This document shows positions 7,058 to 14,475 of a stretch of DNA of 29,809 nt, piece by piece. Numbering within the stretch: the first letter of the stretch is position 1; each line of letters opens with the position of its first letter. The translations under genes were made by a program, and so were the position numbers. A model generated the notes under the pieces. That model was not told the DNA's origin and did not search any database. It saw only the letters and a list, made by a program, of their open reading frames with translations. The DNA is from a virus. The DNA is taken from IMG/VR virus record IMGVR_UViG_3300032086_003258, positions 1 to 29,809 of that record. One strand, 5' to 3'.

Positions 7058-7283
7058 TGCTCGCCTCCTGAATTAACCGATTCAAATCTGATGCACATCG
7101 GCGCATAGCAATTCCGTATTCGCCTGAACACTTGCTTTTTGACCACTCATCGCATAGCATTTCCAATTGCCTGATTAGCCAGGTTTTTTCCCGCTCCATT
7201 CGTCGGGCAAAATCTACGCTTACTTGCCCCGTTCCGAACGACGCTTCATCCGTGTTGGGTGTTGGTATTTCGTCACTACTCAT
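7050..7283 (-). CDS. small phage protein with TPNTDEA N-terminus
   Basis: The gene encodes 77 residues from an ATG at 7283 preceded by GGAG; a TTG six codons upstream is less likely. The start (IPTPNTDEAS), a central FARRMEREKTWLIRQLE helix and an acidic end resemble a family of small phage proteins of unknown function, usually carried in early operons. The central helix may form a coiled coil. It overlaps the Lar-like gene by 8 bases. Confidence 0.65.
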   Translation of the reverse strand: MSSDEIPTPNTDEASFGTGQVSVDFARRMEREKTWLIRQLEMLCDEWSKSKCSGEYGIAMRRCASDLNRLIQEASNE

Positions 7284-7297
7284 TCCATTTCTCCGGT

Positions 7298-8443
7298 TCA
7301 ATTTTCATAATCCTGCACCTCATATCCTTGGTCCAAGTAAATCTTTTTGCGTCGCTTCGACTGGTTTAAAAGCATGCCGTGCGACCGATCAAAAAAGTCA
7401 TATATGATCCCGCTGGACTTGCCCGGATACGGTCGCAATACACGCCCGGTGCGCTGTATCATCTTGCCCAATGCCTTACCGCATCCGGCCATGATTAAAA
7501 CTGACGCAATCGGTGCGTCAAATCCTTCGTCGGCAAGACTGGTCGCAATCAAAACCCGAATCTCGCCCGCCTTAAATGCTGCAAGTTTTTGCGCCCGACC
7601 TGCAACGCCCGAAAAGACAAACACCGAACCGGGCAACTCCGATTCAATCCATCGGCCCTGTTCTTTCGTTTCAACCAGGATAATTATTGACTCGGCATCG
7701 TGCCAATTCGCCAACATGATCGCCGCGCCGTTGCGTGCTTCGGATTCAGTCACGCCCAACTTTTTTGCCGCTCTAAATATGCACCGATTCCATTGTTCAT
7801 CTTTGCCGTTCTGCGAATCGCTCCAACGCATGCCGTTTGTGTAGAATGATTCGGCCAACTTGGTGACATCATTTGCAAACGCTTCGCTCTGGTCGATGCC
7901 TACGAACTTGACCAAAGCCGGCAGGACACCGCCCGCCGCTTTTACATCGTCCCGCGTCACCTCAAAGCAAACCGGCCCCAGTGGTATCGTTATGTCGTAG
8001 CCATCTTCGCGGTATGGCGTAGCAGTAAAACCCCAGACCGTACAAGCCGATACCCATTGACCGCCTGGATCCTTTCGCATTGTCGGACGTAGGATTTTGC
8101 GTACCTGCTGGCATCCGGCCCAATGGCATTCATCAACAATTACCAGATCGTAGCCAGTTAAATCCGGTTCGGCTGCAAAGCATGAAATATCGACCGCATA
8201 GTCGGTGCCAATAACCAGGTCGATCGCCGCCCGCGCCTGATCGCATTGTTCCAGGGTATGCGCCAACCATGCGACCTTGGCTTGTCTGCCTTGCGTCCAT
8301 TGATTAATCGCCAACGCTGCAATGATCGTCTTGCCCGATCCCGCCGGGGCAACGCAAATGCCCCGGTTGACCTTTTCCAATGCAACAACGGCCTGCGCTT
8401 GATATTGTCTGGGTTCTATCTCCATGTCTCGAATTAAAGCCAT
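7298..8443 (-). CDS. SF2 DNA helicase, UvsW/type III Res-like
   Basis: The protein is about 381 residues; the true start may be the ATG at 8443, the ATG at 8425 or a TTG at 8476. Superfamily 2 motifs appear in order: PRQYQAQA (Q-like), APAGSGKT (Walker A), VIVDECHW (DECH box), VWGFTATPY (motif III), RVLIATSLADEGFDAP (motif V) and QRTGRVLRP (motif VI). This matches compact phage helicases that remodel forks and recombination intermediates, such as T4 UvsW or ResIII-family proteins. It is the first gene of the leftward early operon, downstream of a TATAAT at 8521-8526. Recombination or replication restart is the likely role. Confidence 0.87.
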   Translation of the reverse strand: MALIRDMEIEPRQYQAQAVVALEKVNRGICVAPAGSGKTIIAALAINQWTQGRQAKVAWLAHTLEQCDQARAAIDLVIGTDYAVDISCFAAEPDLTGYDLVIVDECHWAGCQQVRKILRPTMRKDPGGQWVSACTVWGFTATPYREDGYDITIPLGPVCFEVTRDDVKAAGGVLPALVKFVGIDQSEAFANDVTKLAESFYTNGMRWSDSQNGKDEQWNRCIFRAAKKLGVTESEARNGAAIMLANWHDAESIIILVETKEQGRWIESELPGSVFVFSGVAGRAQKLAAFKAGEIRVLIATSLADEGFDAPIASVLIMAGCGKALGKMIQRTGRVLRPYPGKSSGIIYDFFDRSHGMLLNQSKRRKKIYLDQGYEVQDYEN

Positions 8444-8476
8444 AGGTGCTGATCGAATTGCAAGCCCTAATTGCAA

Positions 8477-8563
8477 AAAAAGATTTTTTTAAGGATTGAC
8501 CTGCCGCCCGACCTGACCTGATTATATCTCGCAGACATTGGAAACCATTAACCGGAGAAAGAT
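8477..8563. promoter_or_regulatory. divergent promoter/operator region with GACCTG repeats
   Basis: This gap separates the leftward helicase operon from the rightward Mom-like operon. Rightward, TTGACC (8496-8501) and GATTAT (8520-8525) are 18 bp apart. Leftward, a perfect TATAAT lies at 8521-8526 without a clear -35. Three GACCTG copies (8498, 8510, 8515) sit in the rightward spacer and could bind a repressor controlling both directions. A T/A run occurs at 8475-8490. No repressor gene was recognised. Confidence 0.5.
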
Positions 8564-8671
8564 ATGAGAGATCCAGACGAAGAAACAATTAACAAGATAT
8601 GGCGTTTCGATTTAACCGGCCTGGTCGTGCTTGCCGTATGCTGGTTGATCCTGGTGGCGTTTGCGTTATGA
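8564..8671 (+). CDS. 35-residue single-pass membrane peptide
   Basis: This short gene opens the rightward operon. It starts at ATG 8564 after a good GGAGAAAGAT site and ends with a TGA that overlaps the next ATG (ATGA). The N-terminus is acidic (MRDPDEETIN), followed by KIWRF and a hydrophobic stretch to the C-terminus (about residues 17-35), giving one membrane segment. Its coupling to the nuclease gene argues that it is real. It could be a holin-like, exclusion or anchoring peptide; function is unknown. Confidence 0.65.
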   Translation: MRDPDEETINKIWRFDLTGLVVLAVCWLILVAFAL

Positions 8672-9054
8672 GCAACGCAACCAAACGCGAACACCCAGCC
8701 TACAAAGTATCGTCCGCATCCAAACGCGGCAGATCGAGCCGGAACAAGGGCAAACGCGGCGAACGTGAAGCGGCCAAAGCACTTGCAAAGGTGTTAGGCT
8801 GCACCGCTCGCCGCGGTCAACAATTCGCCGGTGGTAATGATTCGCCCGATCTTATTACCAGCATCGCCGGCGTACATTTCGAGGTTAAGCGAACCGAATC
8901 ACTCAGCCTGTACAAAGCGATTGACCAAGCGCAAACCGATTGCAAACCGAATGACGTGCCGGTTGTTTTGCACCGCCGCAATCATCAACCCTGGCTGGTC
9001 GTGGTTGAATTGGAACGATTGCCCGAACTGATTGAAGCGATTGGCGAGGTATGA
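8668..9054 (+). CDS. Holliday junction resolvase-like PD-(D/E)XK nuclease
   Basis: The gene encodes 128 residues from ATG 8668, which overlaps the preceding stop; a longer frame from 8599 would cover the small membrane gene. A basic N-terminus leads into NKGKRGEREAAKALA (Glu32/Glu34), then GGNDSPDLI (Asp61) and FEVKRT (Glu72, Lys74). This is the archaeal Hjc/RecU-like arrangement of E, D and ExK residues. Such enzymes cleave branched DNA before packaging, or act in repair. The next gene starts within its stop codon. A VRR-NUC or other small nuclease is the alternative. Confidence 0.75.
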   Translation: MSNATKREHPAYKVSSASKRGRSSRNKGKRGEREAAKALAKVLGCTARRGQQFAGGNDSPDLITSIAGVHFEVKRTESLSLYKAIDQAQTDCKPNDVPVVLHRRNHQPWLVVVELERLPELIEAIGEV

Positions 9055-9869
9055 AAACAGTCGGCGATATTTACGACATCGGAACGGCGCATCAAAAAAA
9101 GATACGCGATGAACGAAAACAAAACGCGGCGGCTGATGATTTGTTCGGTGCGTGGTGGCAGGATATAGACACCGACATAAAAAAGGCAGTTGTGCGCCCG
9201 ATCGATCGAGCAACGTGCGAAAAAATCATTCTTGAATATGAATGGTTGGGATGTATGCCGGCGGTTGTTTGGTATATGTACGGCATTTTTTTCGAAAACT
9301 ACTGCGGCGGCGTTGTTACCTATGGCCCGGAATACAGCGAAAACTTAGGCATACAAGCGCGGAAAGCCGGCAGAAAATGCGCCGACTGGTCAAAGTATGG
9401 GTACGAAGGAAAAATGATTTTGCTCAGTCGCGGTGCCTGCACTCATTGGAGCCATGAACACAGCGGGAGTTTTTTAATTCGACAAAGCATGAAAATGCTA
9501 CCCAGTAAGTATGAAGTAATCACATGCACGACCGATCACGCTGCCGGCGAAATCGGCACAATATATCAAGCCTGTTCGTTTTATTATGTCGGCAGTATGC
9601 GTGATAGTAATAAAAATGTAAACAGTCGCCCGATGGATCGTGAAGCATGGTTGATTGATGGTAAATTGTATTCAACCAGATCAATCCGGGCAATGATCGG
9701 CAGCATCAAAAACGATGAAGTATTGAAACGCTGGCCCGATGCAAAAAAGGTGCCGCAACATTCAAAGCATAGGTATTTTGCTTTCCGGGGTAGTCCGCGT
9801 GTAAAAAAACGGCATAAAAAAGCTATTGAACATCTGATCAAACCATACCCAAAACGAGCCAACACATGA
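9051..9869 (+). CDS. Mom-like DNA modification protein (GNAT-like fold)
   Basis: The 272-residue protein resembles the Mom family, which in phage Mu converts adenines to an N6-carbamoylmethyl form and shields DNA from many restriction enzymes. Visible features are YEWLG...P near 63-70, ILLSRGACTHWSHEHSGSFL near 123-142, and the diagnostic TTDHAAGEIGTIYQACSFYY with following VGS (160-182). The C-terminal tail is basic. It is in the only rightward operon, linked by 4-base overlaps on both sides, away from a Com-type regulator. The family call rests on motif pattern; the modified base cannot be predicted. Confidence 0.75.
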   Translation: MKTVGDIYDIGTAHQKKIRDERKQNAAADDLFGAWWQDIDTDIKKAVVRPIDRATCEKIILEYEWLGCMPAVVWYMYGIFFENYCGGVVTYGPEYSENLGIQARKAGRKCADWSKYGYEGKMILLSRGACTHWSHEHSGSFLIRQSMKMLPSKYEVITCTTDHAAGEIGTIYQACSFYYVGSMRDSNKNVNSRPMDREAWLIDGKLYSTRSIRAMIGSIKNDEVLKRWPDAKKVPQHSKHRYFAFRGSPRVKKRHKKAIEHLIKPYPKRANT

Positions 9870-10087
9870 ACTATAACAACCTAAACGTGCAGCAAAAAAG
9901 CCGCATGCAATATATGGCCCCGGACATGCTCGCACTTGTTAGCGCATTGTCGAATAGAAGAGATGCGCCCGACGATCTGCGAGCGAAGGCCAAAGGGATC
10001 GTCGGTGCGATCAAAGGCGATGATCTGCCCTGGACTCGTTTAGCCGTCGAGATTGTCAACGAGGTGCGCCAGGACGATCAAATATGA
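9866..10087 (+). CDS. small hypothetical protein, end of the Mom-like operon
   Basis: The gene encodes 73 residues starting in the stop codon of the Mom-like gene (ATGA). It is predicted to be mostly alpha-helical, with Met/Gln-rich N-terminus, basic centre (LRAKAKGIVGAIKG) and acidic end. No family is recognised. Its 3' end overlaps the oppositely oriented lipase gene by 48 bases. Coupling to the Mom-like gene suggests an accessory or regulatory role in modification. Confidence 0.6.
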   Translation: MNYNNLNVQQKSRMQYMAPDMLALVSALSNRRDAPDDLRAKAKGIVGAIKGDDLPWTRLAVEIVNEVRQDDQI

Positions 10088-10804
10088 TTCGATCAAATGC
10101 CGCTTGAATCCGCGCCGGCCAAACGAACGAATCGATCGCCACCGCATTCGATTTGCTTGACCTTTCGCCGCCTCGCCTGCAAGCAACTCCCAATCAGGCG
10201 TCACAAATAACAACTGCTCAACGTGCCGGTACGCATACCATAGCGTGCGAGGTACGATGTCGGCAGCATTAACCCAGCGGAAATGATCGTCGGTGTACCG
10301 ATCCGCTGCAAACCGTTTGACCGATCGCCGGCCCAGACATCGCGGTGCGCCAAATGTATGCACCGAAACCGCACCACCGCGCAAAGCAATTTGCAACCAG
10401 GTGGCAATGCCGCCGCCTAAACTATGCCCGGCAATTTTGATCGGTGCTGGTGTGTTCGTCATAATCGGAATAAGCTTGCTCAATATTTCCTGCGCACCTT
10501 CTTGCATGCCTCGGTGTCCAATGTAGCCATTCCAACGCGCCGGTAATATTGCCAGATCACGCAACCAATCGCCTGCTGATTCGGTGCCTCGAATGAAAAC
10601 AACCAATTCCTGACGTGCCTTGCTGTAATGTGCAAATGCTTCGACATCTTCGCTTTCTTCGCTGAGATTGTGCAAATCCTCGCCAGGTTCGTATAAACCA
10701 CGCGATCGCAATTCGGGCAATATGTCGTCGAAATCGAGATACGCAACCGACGCGTACTGTGCGAGCCGGTATCCTTCGTTGATTATATCCGCACCAATCG
10801 GCAT
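10040..10804 (-). CDS. class 3 lipase-like alpha/beta hydrolase
   Basis: The 254-residue enzyme resembles lipase class 3 proteins. It has VVFIRGTES near 68-76 (oxyanion region), the nucleophile elbow GHSLGG with Ser128, VHTFGAPR (148-155), Asp182 in NAADIVPR and a plausible catalytic His236. No signal peptide is evident. Substrates may be lipids or esters in the host envelope, so roles in lysis or entry are possible. The C-terminal half is rich in Arg and Trp. It follows an HNH gene by one base and converges with the Mom-like operon. Confidence 0.82.
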   Translation of the reverse strand: MPIGADIINEGYRLAQYASVAYLDFDDILPELRSRGLYEPGEDLHNLSEESEDVEAFAHYSKARQELVVFIRGTESAGDWLRDLAILPARWNGYIGHRGMQEGAQEILSKLIPIMTNTPAPIKIAGHSLGGGIATWLQIALRGGAVSVHTFGAPRCLGRRSVKRFAADRYTDDHFRWVNAADIVPRTLWYAYRHVEQLLFVTPDWELLAGEAAKGQANRMRWRSIRSFGRRGFKRHLIESYLIVLAHLVDNLDG

Positions 10805-10805
10805 G

Positions 10806-11108
10806 TCATGGCCTCGGATACGCTAGAAAGCATTGGGTGACGCATAGCGGATTGAATGTGCGCCAATTGCCGAAATGCCCAACTGTTATGTGACATCGCT
10901 TTGCGCATAACGTAATCAGGTTTGACGGATCGCCCGCTAGTGATGGATCAACCGACACCGGGATTAAATGATGAACATGCACCGCCTTTGATCGCCCGCA
11001 CCACGCGCACTCTGGATGTTCGGCCCGGTGCGCTTTCATTGCCCTGCGAACGCTTGGAAGATTGCGAACGTTTTTGACGGCATACGATGGATTGCGAAAA
11101 GCAAACAT
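10806..11108 (-). CDS. HNH endonuclease
   Basis: The 100-residue protein has the HNH core: CAWC (34-37), HVHHLIPV (45-52), then NLITLC...CHITVGH, giving a structural zinc site and the His/Asn catalytic residues. HNH proteins often assist terminase cleavage when encoded next to cos, but here the gene sits far from the terminase genes, so it may be a mobile or accessory nuclease. The start at 11108 has no clear ribosome binding site and depends on the upstream lipoprotein gene ending at 11112. Confidence 0.82.
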   Translation of the reverse strand: MFAFRNPSYAVKNVRNLPSVRRAMKAHRAEHPECAWCGRSKAVHVHHLIPVSVDPSLAGDPSNLITLCAKRCHITVGHFGNWRTFNPLCVTQCFLAYPRP

Positions 11109-11111
11109 AAT

Positions 11112-11726
11112 TCATTCGGCAGGATCGATAAACGAAATCGTCGTATCTGCCTGCGTATCTTGTTGGAAGTCCAATTCAAAGTCGGTATTGCTTCCGCGCA
11201 CGTTGATCGAAACCGCCCGATCCTGCGGAACGTCAACCAATCGAATCGAGCCGTTGTTTACGTCTGCATTGATCACTTGCTTGTTGCGATTTGCAGATGC
11301 GACCAATCCATCGCCCAATGCTTTATAGGCTGCGGCGTCTGCGGTTCGATCTTGTGCGAATGCTACCTCATCGACTTTCCATAAGCCTGACGCATTACCG
11401 GCGGCTAATGCTGCATACAGTAAAGTTGCTTGGCTCGCTGTTGTTTTCGTTGTCTCCCAGCCGCCCCGGTAATCGAAAAACGTGTCTTTGATATGCTCGC
11501 CGATCGTTTTGCGCTCCCATGCGCCCGGTTTAACTGGTTCGGCTTGCGTGGTCTGCGTCGATTCGGTAATTGTAGAAAACCCAACGGTCGGCCCGATCGT
11601 GCCGCCTGGTGTTACCGGCAAAACCGACCAGCGCAATCCTGCCGCCTGATGCGAACATCCGACCGAAAAAAAACTGATCACGCTGCATAGTAAAACGAAT
11701 GAATAGTATTTAATCTGCTGTCTCAT
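11112..11726 (-). CDS. secreted lipoprotein
   Basis: The 204-residue protein begins MRQQIKYYS, followed by a hydrophobic stretch and a lipobox-like SVGC (Cys24), indicating signal peptidase II processing and membrane anchoring. The mature part has Thr/Gly-rich then Ala-rich segments, ending in a beta-rich, acidic region. A good AAAGGAA site precedes the ATG. It could be an outer-membrane spanin subunit or a superinfection-exclusion lipoprotein. Its length is greater than most o-spanins and it is not adjacent to the coiled-coil candidate, so function remains open. Confidence 0.72.
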   Translation of the reverse strand: MRQQIKYYSFVLLCSVISFFSVGCSHQAAGLRWSVLPVTPGGTIGPTVGFSTITESTQTTQAEPVKPGAWERKTIGEHIKDTFFDYRGGWETTKTTASQATLLYAALAAGNASGLWKVDEVAFAQDRTADAAAYKALGDGLVASANRNKQVINADVNNGSIRLVDVPQDRAVSINVRGSNTDFELDFQQDTQADTTISFIDPAE

Positions 11727-11745
11727 TGTATCTGTTCCTTTGTTT

Positions 11746-12690
11746 TTAGGTCATCGGTGTTGGTCGTGCCTGCATGAAATGTTGGTCATCCTTTGTCGTA
11801 TGCCGCCGCAATATTTCCAGATCCAACCACCAACCGCCGATCGGTTTAGGCGGCCTGCCCTGATTACGGTGCCACGAATTGCCATCGTTAATTGCAAATT
11901 CTTCTTTGTATGTGCTGCATCGAATGTGGTGCTGCGTGTAAACGCGCTCTTTCATACTGCGCGGCTCCAAACGCACTTTGACGAATTCGGTGTATTGCCG
12001 CTCGTGTACATGACCTTGGCAAACAATGTCGGCATCGACCATCGTTGCAAACCGTTGTTGTTGTATCACGCCTTTTGTGACCGGCCCGCCACCGCCTGCC
12101 CCATGGAAATAATGCATGTCTAAACTGGTGCGCGTTACATACTTATCGTTCGCCCCATACTGCCCTTTGATCTTAACCCAACCGCCATAACCGCCCTTGC
12201 TGATCGGGCTGCTTGGGTCGATCATCTTGCACCGTTCAACCAGTCGAGTTATCAGACATGTTTCATGCCGGGTTAAAATGCTCGTTTCATGATTGCCCAA
12301 ACCGACAAGGCAAATATGCGATAGGTACGGCTCCAACCAATCCGCGCAGGTCGAAACTAACGCATCAAGGTACGAATCAACCTGATGTTCCGGTCGTAAA
12401 CAACTCTTATTGGCTCGCCTGTCCCATTTGCCTTGCATGGCGCAAAAGGTGTCACCGAATAGCATGATCGGTGCGTCTTGATCTACTGCGGCTTGCATGT
12501 CTTGCGCCAACCGATCGAGCATGCAATGCGGATTGTCCCAGTGCAGATCGGACATCAATGCTATGCGCCGGCTTTCTCGGTGCATGCGTCCAAAGTCGAT
12601 TGAATGCGTATTCGGTTGGTGCTGTTTAAACGTCCAGCCCGCTTTGGTTGGCTTGCGCTTTGCCGTTGCTTTCTTTTTCTTTGCTGCCAT
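11746..12690 (-). CDS. calcineurin-like metallophosphoesterase
   Basis: The protein has 314 residues from ATG 12690 (a TTG one codon upstream is possible). It has the two-metal phosphoesterase motifs: SDLHWDN (Asp48, His50), MLFGDTF (Asp80), GNHE (132-135) and GHVHE (226-230). The N-terminus is very Lys-rich. Such phage enzymes act on nucleotides, RNA/DNA ends or phosphoproteins; the substrate cannot be inferred. The start overlaps the preceding stop by one base. It lies among envelope and tail genes rather than replication genes, which is notable. Confidence 0.87.
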   Translation of the reverse strand: MAAKKKKATAKRKPTKAGWTFKQHQPNTHSIDFGRMHRESRRIALMSDLHWDNPHCMLDRLAQDMQAAVDQDAPIMLFGDTFCAMQGKWDRRANKSCLRPEHQVDSYLDALVSTCADWLEPYLSHICLVGLGNHETSILTRHETCLITRLVERCKMIDPSSPISKGGYGGWVKIKGQYGANDKYVTRTSLDMHYFHGAGGGGPVTKGVIQQQRFATMVDADIVCQGHVHERQYTEFVKVRLEPRSMKERVYTQHHIRCSTYKEEFAINDGNSWHRNQGRPPKPIGGWWLDLEILRRHTTKDDQHFMQARPTPMT

Positions 12691-12893
12691 CAAATAAACT
12701 CCGGCGGTTCGATCAATTCATGTTCCCAATGGTAACTCCGGCTCGTATCGCTCCAACCGATCAAATATTTTTCGCCATCCATTGTTAGCAATATTCCGTT
12801 GACCGTTCCGCGATCCGATCCATCGCCGCATTTCAAAGAAACTTGATCGCCGATGGTAAACGGCAACCAGTCGGCTGTTTTGTGCTTGCTCAC
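12690..12893 (-). CDS. small beta-rich hypothetical protein
   Basis: The gene encodes 67 residues from a GTG that overlaps the upstream stop (GTGA); a longer frame from 12962 would lie inside the coiled-coil gene. The sequence FTIGDQVSLKCGDGSDRGTV, then EKYLIGWSD, resembles small SH3/KOW-like beta barrels. No signal peptide or membrane segment is seen. It is coupled on both sides by short overlaps. Function unknown. Confidence 0.6.
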   Translation of the reverse strand: MSKHKTADWLPFTIGDQVSLKCGDGSDRGTVNGILLTMDGEKYLIGWSDTSRSYHWEHELIEPPEFI

Positions 12894-13348
12894 GGCTTTT
12901 TCTGTTCTAGTTCCGCGCACCTTATTCGCAGCGATTGGATTTCGGCTTCCAATTCTTCGCACCGCTTTTGCAAATTTGTTTTGTCGAGGTGCAGATTGCT
13001 GATCAACTTGTTTTGTTCGTCCTGGTTCTTTTCGTATTCCGCAATTCTGCTTTGGTAGCTTTTGCGCTGTTCGGCCAATTCGCTAACCGATCGCCGCAAA
13101 TCGCGGTTTTCGTTTTGCAGTTGTATTATCTTCTTATCCATCACGCCGCAATGCGTTTGCAGTCGCTCGATTTGTTCCGATAGCATGTCAATTACGTTAC
13201 CCTGTGCCTCGGTGTGCTTTGCATCGGCCTCGGCGAAACTCGCCGCCGCCTCTCCTGCGTACTTTCGCCGCCCGATCAAATGCCCGATGATAGTCGAAAC
13301 AATCGAAGCCACCGCCACTGCCAGGAATATAAGCACATCCCGTTCCAT
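12890..13348 (-). CDS. N-terminally anchored coiled-coil protein, i-spanin-like
   Basis: The gene encodes 152 residues from ATG 13348, which overlaps the tail-spike stop codon (TAATG). A short N-terminus and one membrane segment (DVLIFLAVAVASIVSTIIG) are followed by about 115 residues of heptad-like coiled coil rich in Glu, Gln, Arg and Leu. This is the topology of inner-membrane spanins, which work with an outer-membrane lipoprotein to fuse membranes at lysis. The lipoprotein at 11112-11726 could be the partner, although two-component spanins are normally adjacent. The role is inferred. Confidence 0.6.
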   Translation of the reverse strand: MERDVLIFLAVAVASIVSTIIGHLIGRRKYAGEAAASFAEADAKHTEAQGNVIDMLSEQIERLQTHCGVMDKKIIQLQNENRDLRRSVSELAEQRKSYQSRIAEYEKNQDEQNKLISNLHLDKTNLQKRCEELEAEIQSLRIRCAELEQKKP

Positions 13349-14475
13349 TATCCGCCAACGCTTACATGCGATGTTTGCCCGCCACCGGCCCCGGCAATCT
13401 TGCCAGGCGAAAATGCGCCGAAGTTCGACTTTGTAACTGCCGCACCGCCGAATGGTATCGGTGCGGATTCGTATGCGTTCGCCGTCGATGCAATGCGGAA
13501 ATCGCCGCTTGCTGCGTCGTCGTATGGGCTGCTTGAATCGGTTGCATCGTCGCCGGTCAAATCGATACACGCTGCCGGATTTGTTGCGCCGCCGTTGTTT
13601 GTAGTGTTATTGTAAAAAGCATTCGGCCCGTTGATTGCGTTGTTACCGCCCGACGTAATATTGATTGCCGCGCCGCTGCTATCAACATTCGTAATAATGT
13701 TGTTTTGCACAACGTTAAACTCCGCACCGCTACCGATGTTTATGCCATCGCCAGTTGCACCGGTCGAATCATTAATCGTATTGTGTAAAATCCCGGTCGC
13801 GTCTTTAGTCGCATAAATTCCATTCTCACCGAATCCATTGATCACATTATTTATGATCGTATTGTAGGTCGTCGTGTTTGCGTTGATGCCATTGCCGCTA
13901 ACGTTCTTTATGTAGTTTCCGGTGCTGGTGCTTTGCCGTAGTTGCAACCCATCAACGCCCGTCCCGCCGTCATCGTGTATGTAACAGTTTACAACATGCG
14001 CGTCGCCTGATGCTACACCGCACAAGTATTGCCCGCTGCAATCGTACATTTCGCAATTGAACATCACCCAACCCTGATTGCGATTAATCAATGTGCCGGT
14101 CGTGCTGTGTATCTTCAATCCTTGGAAAATAATCCATTTTTCCAACGTGCCGCCGAATATGCTACTGATCGCATCGTTGCCATCAATCTCGGCTGCAACG
14201 ATTGTCTGCGCTACACCACCGACAGTCGGCATGGTGATTGTAATTGATCCGCCATTGTCCCAGGATCGTATCAACAACGGTGCGTCACGGGTCGCCGCGC
14301 CAAATGCGGTAAAGTTAAGTTGCGCCGATAAAACAAACGCCGCCGAATTGCTCAAATTAATAATATCGCCGCCGGTCGAACTATCCAACGCCTTTTGAAT
14401 CGTCGCAAACGGTGCGCCTGATGTGCCGGCGTTGGTATCGCTCCCGGTCGATGCATCAACATAATACTCGCTCAT
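13348..14475 (-). CDS. beta-helix tail spike-like protein
   Basis: The gene encodes 375 residues from the ATG overlapping the upstream stop. The start SEYYVDASTGSDTNAGTSG and FATIQKAL is typical of proteins with parallel beta-helix, pectate-lyase-like domains. It then shows many short repeats with N-rich turns (GNYIKN, GNGINA, NNVINGF, GDGINIG, QNNIIT), as in PbH1 repeats. Such proteins bind or cleave surface polysaccharides. Position at the end of the tail module fits a host-recognition spike. Enzymatic residues cannot be assigned. Confidence 0.78.
   Translation of the reverse strand: MSEYYVDASTGSDTNAGTSGAPFATIQKALDSSTGGDIINLSNSAAFVLSAQLNFTAFGAATRDAPLLIRSWDNGGSITITMPTVGGVAQTIVAAEIDGNDAISSIFGGTLEKWIIFQGLKIHSTTGTLINRNQGWVMFNCEMYDCSGQYLCGVASGDAHVVNCYIHDDGGTGVDGLQLRQSTSTGNYIKNVSGNGINANTTTYNTIINNVINGFGENGIYATKDATGILHNTINDSTGATGDGINIGSGAEFNVVQNNIITNVDSSGAAINITSGGNNAINGPNAFYNNTTNNGGATNPAACIDLTGDDATDSSSPYDDAASGDFRIASTANAYESAPIPFGGAAVTKSNFGAFSPGKIAGAGGGQTSHVSVGG

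Noticed and set aside
8458-8471. Direct repeat TTGCAATT upstream of the helicase as operator
   Set aside because: Two short A/T-rich copies only, and one lies within possible coding sequence depending on the true start; too weak to claim.
10806-11108. HNH protein as cos-associated terminase partner
   Set aside because: It is about 18 kb from the terminase genes and not next to either contig end, so the usual arrangement is absent.
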